Assembly: GCA_965153455.1 (NCBI GenBank)
Contig: OZ234498.1
Location: 12,958,001 to 13,022,000, forward strand
Length of the DNA: 64,000 nt
Reading direction: 5' to 3'
Origin: Sphagnum compactum
Taxonomy: Eukaryota > Bryophyta > Sphagnopsida > Sphagnales
This document shows, one piece after another, positions 47,570 through 59,459 of this stretch (positions are counted from its first letter, which is position 1; every line of letters begins with the position of its first letter). The notes under the pieces were generated by a model that was not told where the DNA came from, made no database searches, and saw only the letters and a program-made list of their open reading frames with translations. A program made the position numbers and the translations under genes.

Positions 47570-49400
47570 ATGTACCCTTAATAAAATTTTAATACTAAAC
47601 ACTAAAAATCTCCTTAATATATTTATAATATACCCCCAAAATACCCTATTCATGCACTTCTATGAAACATGATCCATCATATGCACACATGTTGCAACTA
47701 GTGTTGTGTGAATATATCATTTACCTCGATACACTTGCCATGTATAGTTAGGGTATATTTTTTTTTGCCCTACTTTATTTTTTCAAAACCAATATACCCT
47801 AATCAAATGCATACCAAAGATATATAATTTTGGAAAAATATACCCATGGATCCAAACACAATAAAAGGACCACTCAAAGTGTAACCACTACTTAATTTTT
47901 CACATTTTTAACTACTATGTAAAATCAATGTTAAAAAAGTTTGGTGCATTTGTACAAAAATGATTTAATGTATTATGGAAACATTTGGTTAAGTTTGAGA
48001 TGAATTCAGTGAGTATAAAATAACCAAAAGCATTTTTAAAGCAATGTAACCAATGTTTGTATTATGCAAAGGATTCTTAAAATGCTTTATAACTATTTGA
48101 AAATGACATATTTATGGGAAAAAATTACATATTCTTGTAAAGAGTAGTAAACTGCACCATCCTATTGGGTCAAAATAGTTTTTGAAAACTTGTAAAAAAT
48201 GATTCTAAGAATATTCTTTGTGATGAACCAATCCAATTTTGCCATGTCACTTTGATTGGCTAACCCATTGCTTTTAAGCAAAACACCAAGGAGTTGGGTG
48301 TGGGTTGTTTTATTGCGTTTGCACCCCCATTTCATTACCTTGGATATAATTTTTTAAATGCTCATACCCAAGCTCGAGTATGTTTTCAAACTAAGTAAAA
48401 TTTCATTAAAACAAGTTTCACCTTAACTTTAAAATCGATGCCACTATTTCACTGAAACCCTAAAATTACCTCCACTATTCATATAAACTTTAAAATCATC
48501 ACCACTATTCACATAGACCTTAAAACCATCACCATGATCTAACCTAAACCCTAGAATTCACATTTTAGGGTTGCTAAATTCTGTTTGTAAGTAAGTTTTA
48601 TGTGTATTTGCTTCCATTTTTCTTTTGTTCAAAAGGTTCTATATGCAAATGTGTTCATATATGTGTTCAATATGTGAATGAAACTTTGTGCATATATCTG
48701 CCTTTTTCTATGCAATAATAGAAGACTTTGGAAGATCATGGAGGAGTTTGCAAGGGAATTCTATGCATGTGCATCCACCTCCCTTGATTTACTTATTTTT
48801 CTACATGTGAGGAAGGTTGATGTGTCAATCTATTTTTTTGTATGTAAGTTCCACAACAAATGTAGTAGCTACCCAAAACATTAGCAAGAGTGGAACAACA
48901 ATTGTAGCCAACAACAACTACAACAACAACCATTAGCCCAACTATTGTGAATTAGCAACCATCAACCTTGCAAGGGTGGAATAGTAACAACAGACAACAC
49001 TGGACAAAGACAATACCATTAGCAACAAGGGTGGAGCAATAATAATGGATAAAATCTAGTGACAACAACAATAGATTAAGTAAGACTCCCTATTCCTTGG
49101 CTCATTTTGTGTGTGGGTGTGTGTTCCTAACAATTTCCAAGCATGTGTGTGTTTTCAAGCTCCTATTGCCCCATTTTAGTTTTAGATGGTGATGGTGACG
49201 TTGTTGTTGTTTTTCCTTACATTAGTAAATGTAATACCACTGCTCTTGAATCAAGTCAATAATTAGCTACATTAAAAAATCTAGGGAAGGATTAATCTTT
49301 TATAAAACTAAAAATGGAACTTTAGCCATGAAAAAATATTATGAAGTTGAAAATTCCAACATTTTAAAAACATATGTTAGTGAGATTGCGAATTTGCACA
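47570..49400. other. intergenic, no gene seen
   Basis: AT-rich with ACAACAACA-type tracts near 48893-49075. No coding sequence assigned. Confidence 0.35.
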
Positions 49401-49559
49401 ATGACGGCATTTTACTGAAACAAATGCCTTTGAGAAACAAAGTTTTAAGGTTCAAAAAGTTGTAACTCCAAGATTCATTTTTGCATTTTTCAATAGTATT
49501 ACAACATATAAAAAATCAGATGAAGAACAAAAAACTTTCATTAATGATCTTGTGTTGGT

Positions 49560-50560
49560 TGTTGTGAAAGGGTTATTCTCTTTAAGCACATTTGAAAATA
49601 TATGGATGAGGCAACTTAACTTACAAAGGGACCCATGATGATTGGTGTTTCCATCATGCAAAACTTTAACTAAAGAGGTATTACCTTGTATGGTGAAATG
49701 CACATTTGAAGAATTTGTTTTGCTTTATGTGAACATGTTGCAATTTTAGTCACAACAACATTTGACCTTTGGATGAGCAAAGGTGCACTTGCTACTTTTG
49801 CCTTTAATTAATTTCTAACATTGGATTGGGAACCAAAACATGTTACAATTAGTCTATTTAAGGCAAAAGGTAGCACTAGAATTAATTTTGCTAATTAATT
49901 GCAAGTTTTGTTTGGAAAGTACAAGTTGATTAACAAAAATTATTTGTGATGTGAAAGATGATGGCACAAATCTGCCTACAATGACAAATGTTTTAAATTA
50001 ATTGTTAGATGTGAAGAATTGAGGACATGGTACCATTTGAAGGTGTTTGTTTTGGAATACCCTTTTTAAAGCTTACCAATATGCCATTTCTAATGAAAAA
50101 GTAAGTTTAAGTCCTCAACTTGTGAACATCAAATATGCACAATCTTTAATTCAAGCTTGTATCAAATTGTGTGTTGAATCAATGTTGTGGTTATTGGTTG
50201 TTGAATGATGCACTTGCAAATGCAATTAAATTTTGTGTGAAATTGATGAATGAAAGACTTGAATTAGAAATCCAAATGAATTCTATTCTCCCATTTCAAT
50301 TTGATGCAAAGTTGTTCTTATTAACAAGTAGGGTGTGATTGGAAGTTATTTGTGTGTTTGTTTCATTTTTGGATTGTTTGCATCAATTTGATCCAAAAAC
50401 AATGATCTTGGTTTTAATGTTTAATCCCATATTCAAGGATCTTTCTATTTTGAATAATTATGTGGGAATAGAAAAAACCACAATTGCAGCAACAAAGTAT
50501 AATTTTGAATTTCTAATTCCCCTTTTGTGTTTACATTACATTATTAAACATTATTAAACC
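49560..50560 (+). pseudogene. hAT-type transposase relic, multiple stops and frameshifts
   Basis: Pieces in order on the plus strand: FENIWMRQLNLQRDP, TTFDLWMSKGALATFAFN, WEPKHVTISLFKAKGST, a KDDGTNLPT block (about 49955), NIKYAQSLIQAC (about 50130), then FDPKTMILVLMFNPIFKDLS and YNFEFLIPLL (50381-50530). The order agrees with the core and C-terminal dimerisation part of hAT transposases and with the scrap at 25.35 kb. At least six stops and several shifts show long inactivity. Confidence 0.6.
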
Positions 50561-50619
50561 ATGTTATTAAATCCATTATTACATAATTTTCATCATATAT
50601 GAGAAAAACCATTATTATA

Positions 50620-52020
50620 GAATGGGCTTATCAAAAAGTTCATCCTTTTACATAACAACCATCAAATTTTGACCTTTAAGAATGGCCATTGGCAATGTTT
50701 GTTAAAATATTAACTCGAGATCAAATGGTCATGGAACATGTCAATTTTTGGTTTTTGCAATTAGATGTAAGTTTTTAATATAATCTTTGTAATCATAAAT
50801 TTTACATATCTAAATCAAATGTGTAATGCTAACAATTTGTCTTTAACTATAGGTGTAATGAAAACTTGCATGTTTTAGAAATTTATAATTGGTTGCAAAG
50901 TTTCATGAAGATCCATTAAAGTGGTGGAAAACACAAGGCACAATTTTTTTGTTGTTGGATACTTAGTTTGTTATATTTTAGGTATTGTGGGAAGCCAAAT
51001 TGAAATACAACAATTTTTTTCTATTGTTGGAATTTTGACAAGGCTTCTTTAGAAGTTGACTTGGAACTCAAAATTTAAATCAACTTGTGTTAATTTTCAA
51101 GAATTGGCTAAATGATTCACATTTTGGTTGTGAAACATTTGTAGGGCTTAAATCTTTTGATGACTTTGGGGATGTAGAAGCAAGTTTTTTAATGAGATTG
51201 AAAATGGGTACACGATAAGGATTACCCAAACTTTACCCATCTACACAAAATTATAAAAATTGTTTACCCGGACCCTACCCTAATGAAACCAAAAAAAAAC
51301 CATACTATACCCTTACCCCTGATAATAAATTAAAAAAATGTGCACATACCCTCACAACATTGGTTGCAAGCCCAAATGTCATTCAAGCAGCGAGTCAAGT
51401 TTGAGCCAAAATCTTATGCCCAAATCCTATCCTATGTGTAATCTCTTCCTTATTTGTAGAGATATTTGTAGTTCCAAGTAAGGCAAAATGGAAGATATTA
51501 AACATAATGCCTCAAGTCATAGCCTCTTGGACTTATAATTCAATACAAGCATAACTACTAGACTATAAGAACATGCTAAGTGTTCCTTATTGTTGGCACT
51601 TGTTGGTCATGACCACAATAGCTCCATGAATAGTAGGGCAACACAAATAATCCTTGTGAAGTGAATAATTGAACACCTTTGGCTAAAAAGACAATTGGGG
51701 GGATTCCAAAAAGATCTAAAAAATGGTGCACGCACACCCATTATTTTAGGAAGGGTTTAAGGGTTGTCTTGTTATTTCAACACACACCACAACCAGGGCA
51801 ATGCTCATGAGAACTTCCACAACAAGTACTCTTTACTTTCGCCCTACTACTGTGTAAAGATACTTTTGTTATTGCTAAATCTCATTCACAATGCAAACTG
51901 CTGGTGGACACACCCAAATACTGAATAACAATGCTTGAGCTCAAAACAATATATGTTTGTAAATAAAAGATTGTGCTAGATAATGTATGAACAACAAGAT
52001 GAGGGTTTGCAAGAGATAGA
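50620..52020. other. intergenic, no gene seen
   Basis: AT-rich; no element or gene recognised. Confidence 0.35.
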
Positions 52021-52029
52021 TTATAGGAA

Positions 52030-52223
52030 AGGTAAAGTTGAAAGGAGGAATACTACTGGTTTTATCTGATGTGTGAGGTCACACAATGACATGCATTGTG
52101 ATGATTCAACCAAGAAGCTCACCAACTGCTATTCTCTACTCAGCCAAAGTCTTGTCATTTTTAAAGATTTTTCCAGCATCTATCAATTTCATGTCATTTG
52201 TCGTCTTTGGCCCATTCTCTTTG
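52030..52223 (-). pseudogene. membrane-anchored ubiquitin-fold protein (MUB) pseudogene fragment
   Basis: After a good acceptor (TTTTTTTGCAG) the minus strand reads KENGPKTTNDMKLIDAGKIF, KNDKTLAE, stop, RIAVGELLG, stop, IITMHVIV, stop, PHTSDK. This is the second half of the MUB ubiquitin-like fold (KENGPKT through TMHVIVQP), proteins that are prenylated and sit at the plasma membrane. Three in-frame stops and no recognisable first half nearby make it a dead fragment. The retained acceptor implies a DNA-level copy or a decayed resident gene rather than a processed one. Confidence 0.7.
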
Positions 52224-52558
52224 CCTGCAAAAAAATCAGAATGCAAAAGAATCGGTCAATAAATGTGCACACATAAACAACCATCCCTCCTTACACCTGT
52301 ACTATCCCTCTCCACAAAGAAAAAAAACACTAGTTGCCTAGCTCAATAAGGATATTAGCTAACCCCAAGGCCTCACAAAAAATTTGTTTAGGTTTCAACA
52401 TTGGCCAGTTTCAAAACTTGCAGAAGCCATTGCATTCTCGAACTTTTGAATGGTATGGAAGTTCCCAAGCTACCGTAAATTATGATTTAGACTTGTTGGG
52501 TGTGTCGTCTGTTTCACCCACACATCAAAAAATCACATTGCTGCTGTTCTGATTTCAT

Positions 52559-52740
52559 TACCAAACAATCTACCTGATCCACAACTGACCATTACATCCT
52601 TATCTTTTGTAGAGCAATGTCCAAACACCCATCTGTCTGCTGCTAGATCGACACTTGAATCCAAAGATGCATAAATTGATAAAAAAGAATTCTGCCAGTA
52701 CTTGCTTAAATTTTTTAAAAAAACATGGTCAACTACCATA
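52559..52740 (-). other. candidate exon, unidentified
   Basis: The minus strand is open and protein-like: YASLDSSVDLAADRWVFGHC then STKDKDVMVSCGSG, ending at a possible donor (GATCAG|GTAGAT, about 52571). Possibly a fragment of another gene captured near the MUB relic. Not recognised. Confidence 0.25.
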
Positions 52741-52799
52741 AAAGCATAATCACAGAGAGATAATTGAACATCTGCAGTGTTTTACACCACACTTACATG

Positions 52800-53680
52800 T
52801 TTCCTCCTCCTTCCATGCCAGAAACAACAACAGTGAACATAAAAAATTCACCTCGGCATCAGTGCCAAAGCAGAAGAAAAACCAGCTCCCTTTCTTGAAA
52901 CTTGTCAGGAGGAATAGAACACAGTGATTCTTTTTTCTTCTTCTTGTTCTTTCTTAATCGGCTCTGGAGATTATGATAAAATGGCTTAGAGGAAGGAGAC
53001 TGAAATCATCATTATGGCATGTAAGAGATATCTTGCGAATTCCTGCCATCATCTCAGTTCCTGAATCTTGTTTGAAAAATGGACATATCGTTCCACATAG
53101 TAACTAGAATGACTATTTTGAATCCCCCTAACCCTAATTTGTCAACCTGGCTTAACTTAAGGCAAAATTAGTTCAAAATCTCTTCCCGCTGTGGGGCAGA
53201 GCCCAACAAAGGAGGATGTTAATCACTACCCTTTGAGATTTGCAGGTGTCAGTATTAAAGCTGGTAACGTGGATCTAGCTGCTGGACAAGGGATGGCATC
53301 CTGTTTTATTTGTTAAATTAAGAGCACACAAATATGAAACCCCCTGCGGCATAACTATACTCAAGATAGAGCACTAAAAGAAAGCATCTCCAGCGGTGCT
53401 CAGTATGTGACCCTGCGAAAATATTTTTCACATCCAAGTTTAGTTCCGTACGCTTCTGCAACCCCACCCATAAAACTGAAACTGGGACAGCAAATAGGTG
53501 GGGGGACTACTTACTGATAGCAAACCACCTGGACCAGTCATTATGATGGGCCGATCAGAAAAACTGAGCCAGCATTTAGATCATATTTATTACATTCTTT
53601 TCTTCACACTTCACACTAGGGTAGTAGTTTAGGGCCCAAGCTCAAGCAAATGACTTTGGAAGAAAAAACTTGTTGAAATC
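52800..53680. other. intergenic, no gene seen
   Basis: Less AT-rich than the flanks but no exon could be supported. Confidence 0.3.
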
Positions 53681-53687
53681 TTCTTAC

Positions 53688-53743
53688 ATGGATAGTTGTG
53701 AGTAATGTTGCTTGGACCCTTAACATTATTCACAACTACCCAT
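53688..53743. repeat. hairpin, 22-bp arms with 12-nt loop
   Basis: ATGGATAGTTGTGAGTAATG plus two bases pairs with AACATTATTCACAACTACCC plus two bases, with only two mismatches. Confidence 0.75.
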
Positions 53744-54203
53744 CGTATTTCAGGCCTACCTCTTTGAGCCTAAGGACTTGGCTTTGGTACAAAGGATGCT
53801 CTAATGAAAAATTAATTTTCAAAATCATATGGGGTTTTCCGTGAATAAACTGGGTTTCCAAACCGTTGCTATAATAAGGTATATTGAGCATGGTCAAGTG
53901 AACATTGAACCCCAACCACATGCAAAGCTAACCATGAGTCCCAATTGGTTTCGCAATTTGGTTTGTTTATTATTACATGTGTTCTATCCTAAGAGGAGCT
54001 CCACCCATCCTCCCTCTTTTGGGCCTGCAAATTTGATTATCACATCAAACATGGTATATAAATTGTTTTTCAATTCGCACCCATAAACATGGAAAATGGC
54101 ACAGAATAAGGTGAGAGACTATTTCATATTTACAATCAACCAGTTCAGCCAATCATATAACCAATCAATACATATTAGGACCATTTTTCTACTCAATGTG
54201 ATT

Positions 54204-54320
54204 TAGCCAAATTTGGCTATAAGCTAAATATGAAGGTAAAATTTCTTAAACATTCTTTTGTATTTTTGGCTACCTACTTGAATCATGTATAAAAATCCAG
54301 TCATCTACTTAAATTTAGTT
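54204..54320. repeat. dispersed palindromic repeat family copy
   Basis: TAGCCAAATTTGGCTA at 54204-54219, continuing AAGCTAAATATGAAGG and ATTCTTTTGTATTTTTGGCT as at 5061-5170. Confidence 0.65.
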
Positions 54321-54327
54321 GAATTTT

Positions 54328-54415
54328 GCGGATGGATCCCCAAATTTGAAATCCAATTGGTGGATGCTCAAGGAAATATCATAGCTCGCTTCAAGCACAA
54401 GGTACTAATATAATT
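54328..54415 (+). pseudogene. copy of the LURP-one-related exon 1 end and intron start
   Basis: GATGGATCCCCAAATTTGAA through GGTACTAATATAATT matches 44301-44379 at about 90 percent, including the first bases of intron 1. It keeps three T where the 44 kb gene has two, so the reading WIPKFEIQLVDAQGNIIARF stays open. It has six extra bases (CACAAG) before the donor. No other LOR exon lies nearby; the copied intron start shows DNA-level duplication. It abuts the palindromic repeat copy at 54204-54320. Confidence 0.85.
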
Positions 54416-54419
54416 CGCT

Positions 54420-55170
54420 TATAATTAAGGGAATGAGTTTAGGAGTTTAGGGTTTTTACCTTTGACATTTTATTGAAATTTTTAAAGCTCAATTTTATTA
54501 TGATTGATTAACACAATTCATCGTCAACTTTGCACGCAAATATGTCAATTTATGAACAAAAATTGTGATCATTTTTTAACAAAACATTAATCAATTATGT
54601 CTCAATTTTGCAATGACAGTTTAAATTTCTTAATTGATATTTTCTTCTTATCTTCAACAATATGTTTGCAATTTTATTATGCATGTATTATGAATACTTG
54701 TCCAATAAATTACCAATTAAATTAACTTAATTATTTTGGTAATTTCCAACACAGCTACAAACCTATTTGCAACAATTTAAAAAGGATCTTTTACGACTGT
54801 GTATATATATATATATATAACACTGGTTGCAAAATTACATAATTACCCCCCGCCCCCAAAACATGAAAGTTATTTTTTAATTACAATAGTGGCTCCCACT
54901 AAACCTGAGAAATGGGTCATGGACAATGAATATTAGGACTCCATGAGATCCTCTCAGATCTTTACATATGAAGTTGCAACATGGTGGACAAATGAACCTC
55001 CTAAGAAATTTGTTGTAAATTAGATTTGTTGCTCTTCCCAAACAGGTAGGAAAGACAACAGAAGGTTTTGAATGGGAAATTTCACTTCTGGTGGCCTCTG
55101 TTGATAACTAAACTACAAGTCCTATAGTACTTGAAGTATTGCCACAGTTCATTGTCTTCAAGGGCTGACA
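54420..55170. other. intergenic, no gene seen
   Basis: A short TA run lies near 54803-54818. A possible acceptor near 55045 is followed by VGKTTEGFEWEISLLVASVD and a stop, too short to assign. Confidence 0.3.
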
Positions 55171-55177
55171 TTGAGCT

Positions 55178-55498
55178 TCAGAGGATATCAATCAAATCCA
55201 GTGGCACCAGAAGATGAAGTTGAAGAATGAGTTGAAGAATGAGTTGTAGAATGTTGCTGATGGCTGGCACCCGATTGAAAAGGAAGGCCTCATGCTTGCT
55301 GTAAAGTATGGCTCTGAGGATAGGCATTGCGCCGCATGATACCACCCCTCTCATTGATGGATTCTTCAGTCTGAGAATCAATTCCCTTGATTCTCGATAG
55401 AGTGGCACCCCAATCAGAGCATCTCCATTGTACTCAACAACACATCCACCACTACAATTCAACATGGCAACTGTGAAATGGGTGTTTTTGACCATCAA
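55178..55498 (-). CDS. 106-codon open frame, hypothetical
   Basis: Reads VEYNGDALIGVPLYRESREL then ILRLKNPSMRGVVSCGAMPI, ending in a leucine-rich tail with the sequence LQLILQLILQL from a 15-bp duplication. Composition is protein-like, but no family or splice context was recognised, and it may be an exon or gene fragment. Confidence 0.25.
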   Translation of the reverse strand: MMVKNTHFTVAMLNCSGGCVVEYNGDALIGVPLYRESRELILRLKNPSMRGVVSCGAMPILRAILYSKHEAFLFNRVPAISNILQLILQLILQLHLLVPLDLIDIL

Positions 55499-55509
55499 GA
55501 TTGGATCTC

Positions 55510-58150
55510 AGGGTTATAGTGAATGAAACAAAGCTCAACCAAAGGTTTGAGAACAATTTTTTTCAGAGATTTTTCATGATTTAGAGGGTGGCTCCCCATG
55601 CCAGTTTGTTAGAAATCCATTTATAAACAATATAAATTACGTATTAATGTTGGTTTAAAAAGCATTGTGCTACTGTCTGTTGTTAAATGGCCTATACTAA
55701 TGCATCTATTATATAAATTGAAACACATTTACAACACATTTTTAAAAGATTTTTGATAGTTTGGACAGTACCTTCAATAGGAAAACCCATTGGAAATTTG
55801 CATCTACATTATGAAAAATATGTGCAAATTACGTTTTAAGACCTGATGTAACATCAAATGTATTTTTCTATTGATAATCCATATATGTATTATATGGAAG
55901 ATTTGTGTAAATGTTGTTGCAAAAATTATTATTCCATCCAACATAGTACTATTGGTATTCCACATATATATCATGAAAGAGATGTCAAAACATCATTTTA
56001 AACGGATTTGTTCTAAAATTTTCATAGTAAATACTAATGTATATGTGATGTGATTTCAACATACATTTTCAACCCATTTTTCTTAATTTTCTACTGGCAC
56101 ATACAATTTCATTTGTGATAAAATCAACACATATATTTCAAATGGATTTTCAGAAATCTAATGCATTGGTCAATAATCTTGACGAAAGACATGAAAATCA
56201 AATTTTAAAAAAAATTCCTAATAAGTTGTCTTTCCTACAAAGATCTAAGCACAACTTAGGGTGAATCCCTGAAGAAAAAAGCCAAGCCAAACCCTTAGTG
56301 GGGTCTTGTGCAGGAGGAGGCTTAGACTCCAGGGGTGGATTCAATAAGCTCCATTTGTAAAATTTGCAGTTGTGGAAAGCATATTAAAACAATTGATGAA
56401 TGCAAACTTGCAGTAGTGGACATTCTCAATATGTTTATGTTCATATTATACCTATAATAGTTCAATTAACATAAAAAAATGACATTTTGGTAACTTTAGA
56501 CCATTTGGCTTTGGAAGGATAAATTGAAATGGGCAACAAAAAGAAAGGTTTGAAAACTATTGGGCATTCAATTTGCACTTAAAACCTTGAGGTATAGGAT
56601 GTGGATGTACTTTTTATAAACAAAATTCAAAAGAAATTCAAGTTCTATAACATTGTCCACTTAGCATTTGTTGAAAAAAAATTTATAGTCAATTCAAGAC
56701 TTAGTTCTACTCTTTAATCTTTTTATGGCAATGTGGGTTGGGTCAATTAGGGCAATACAGAAGTGTAAAATCATTTTGAGGAACTTCTAATGAAATGGAC
56801 ATTATCACAACACTAGGGCCAAAATTAGTTGAGCAAATTGTTGCACAAAGAGGAAAATTGGAAGCTTGAAATCCCAAAATAGGCAATTTAATGTGATGTT
56901 AAAAAAGAGGGTGATGATGGCCATAAAACCTAATTTTTAAAATTTAAAGACATTCTTGAAATATAGGATGAGTAAATTTAGCCCATTCAAACATAAGAAA
57001 TGAATATTTGATGTGCATTGGGTTTTATTGTAAAATTATTTTGCATTTGCTAGATCAAGGATTTGGCGTAAAATCTCCAAAGCTTGGAAGGTGGTGAAAA
57101 AAACCATTTGCTTGAATCCTTTTACTTTAATTAAAACCATTTATAATGTGAGAATTTGGTGGTTGATATGTTTTTAGGTCATGAACTCTAAATATTCATT
57201 ACTGATAATATAGAACAACTACAAGGTAAAAATATAGTCCAAAGAGCCACCCAAGTGAGTGGACATTCCTTAAAATTGTATTTTTGTATGTTTGAAAGAT
57301 AATAAGAAAAATAGATTGTCATAAAAAATTGGAATATTTTTCATTAATTGCAATGTTTATATGCTCAAAGCTTAAGATGTTTTTGCATGTTCAAAGCACT
57401 CAAAACCTTGATAATGGAAAATTTTTATTTTTTCAAATGTCTTTTTTTCTACCAAATGTGCATCATTCTTTTTGAAAATTGAAGAGGATTTTAGCATTGA
57501 TGATTAGAAGGGTAAAAGGACTTGAACTAATGAAAATTGTTTTTATAACCGATTTGAGCACGTTTGGTTGAAACGTGTTTTCGACCCTGAAAATTATGGA
57601 TTTTGAAAATGTGGTCTTAACAAAAGTTGTTCATATTTATGTGATAGAGAGCATGAATGCATACTATATATAACATAAAATTAATTTGTAATCAAAACAT
57701 ATTTATATATTACATGTAGTGTTAGATTAGGTATCCAAAATATAAAAATTTAAGTTATAAACCAACATAGAAATGACACATGTCATGTGCAATCCTTGGA
57801 AAAGGACTTTTACTTTGGCGCCCCTAACTCCTTTGACCATGTTTTCACCCTACATTGTAATGGTCTTAAAACAATTATTGATATTTTGCACCCTTGAAAT
57901 CTGGAATTCAAAGTTGGGAGGATATTAAAATGACATATTAGTTTGAAGAGGATGAAAAACAAATTTAGAAAAAGATGATTGAAATGTTGCCTAGTAGTTA
58001 GAAGGTTGAACTTTGCTCCCCCACACATCAAATTATAGAAGAGGAATGGATTGCATTATACACCAACAACTCTTACTCAATATTTGAAATAACATTGCAA
58101 ACCACCAAAATTTTCTTGCCTTCATGTGCAAAAGTTTGTGCGAGTTGGGT
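55510..58150. other. intergenic, AT-rich, no gene seen
   Basis: No convincing coding sequence. A possible tRNA-like A-box (CCTAGTAGTTAGAAGG) lies near 57990 without a B-box. Confidence 0.35.
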
Positions 58151-58159
58151 TATTCTTGC

Positions 58160-58990
58160 AAAGTTTCTAATATACAATGTTAGTGTTGGATTCAATATTT
58201 TGGTGACAAGGAAGAGGATTGAAGTGGGAGACTAGTTGGAGGCTATGGGGATGTGGCACATAATGCATGTTTCTATTGTGAGGAAATGTCCAAGAAGAAC
58301 TACATTTCACTTCTTTTGGTGTGGGAAAATGAAAATGATGGGTATTGACCCAAAGCAATAGATTTGGTCCAATAGGATGGCAATATTTGAATCTCTATCA
58401 AGAAAGGGCAAAAAATGTTAAATAGTAGGGAGACACTACTCTGGCAAGTTCTTAAGTTCTTTAAGTAGCCAAATCTACAATCCCCAAGTACAAAGTCAAG
58501 TGGCATGATGTATGAAAGAGGAATCGATCAAAAAGGGATGCTAGTTTCATGGACTTTATACCACAAGGCCATTGCTATCAACACATGTGTAGGGACATGG
58601 ATGTGAATTGCTCCATGTGTTGATGTAAGGAAAAAGGAAAAGACTTGATGTCATGCAATGCCCCTTTAACCATAAGCTTCTCCATGCTTACAATGAGTTT
58701 ATTAAAATTTGGGTACTCTCGAGAGGTGTAGTGGTTGGGAGCATGTGGATTGAAAGAAATGCGAACATTTCAAAAGATTAGACCTATTTTGACCATAAAC
58801 TATGACACATGATATTGTATGGGACAATGGCTCATGGTACGCTTGAATGGGAGATGATTTTCTAGTTGATTGATAGGATACTTTATGGATGGTGAGAGAG
58901 AATATTAAATTGGTTTTGAAAGGAAGTGGCACTCCCACTTCACCTTTATTGCTAGGGATTAGGGACTATTGAAAAGTTAGATGAAACTAC
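58160..58990 (+). pseudogene. LINE-like (zf-RVT) ORF2 C-terminal relic
   Basis: Plus-strand pieces NCSMC, CPFNHKLLHAYNEF, IWVLSRGVVVGSMWIERNAN and HMILYGTMAHGTLEWEMIF follow the pattern of the zinc-binding region after plant non-LTR reverse transcriptases (C-x2-C, CPF, W-x-IWxERN). Many stops fall where tryptophan is likely (TGG to TAG or TGA), as expected from C-to-T decay of methylated DNA. The reverse transcriptase itself was not found. Confidence 0.4.
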
Positions 58991-58999
58991 CAATTACCT

Positions 59000-59360
59000 A
59001 GAGTTCAATGTGGGGTAAGGTGTTTAGGCTCTTGCCTCCCTTGGCCCGGGTTTGTTGTTTTGGCCTTTTGCACAATGGATTTCTTTTCCATTTGTTTCAA
59101 AAAAGAAAAGAAAATGGAGTCTTTATATTCATATAATTTTATGTAGTCTGGTGTTAGGTAGATGCATAGATTTCAATGTAAGTCAAAATGTTGTAGCGCA
59201 CTTATCATGTCACACACACGCTTGAATTGCAAGGTACAACCCTAGACAGGAGTTTTATGATCACAAACTATGGTCAGTTGTCTTTTGTCCTTAATTCCTG
59301 AAAGACAAGCCAGACCCATTTCTGAAAAATTAAAGTGTATTAATTTCTTTTATGTTTTAT
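59000..59360. other. intergenic, no gene seen
   Basis: Nothing recognised. Confidence 0.3.
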
Positions 59361-59368
59361 TGGCTGCA

Positions 59369-59458
59369 GGTGTCTGATGAAGAGTACAGAGAGTTCTTAT
59401 TATTTTGTGTAAAAAAATTGAGAATTAAATATGAGGCTTTGCTATTTTCAGAGTGATT
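59369..59458 (+). other. possible terminal exon fragment
   Basis: After TTGGCTGCAG the plus strand reads VSDEEYREFLLFCVKKLRIK then YEALLFSE and a stop. Reasonable acceptor and composition, but short and unidentified. Confidence 0.2.
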
Positions 59459-59459
59459 T

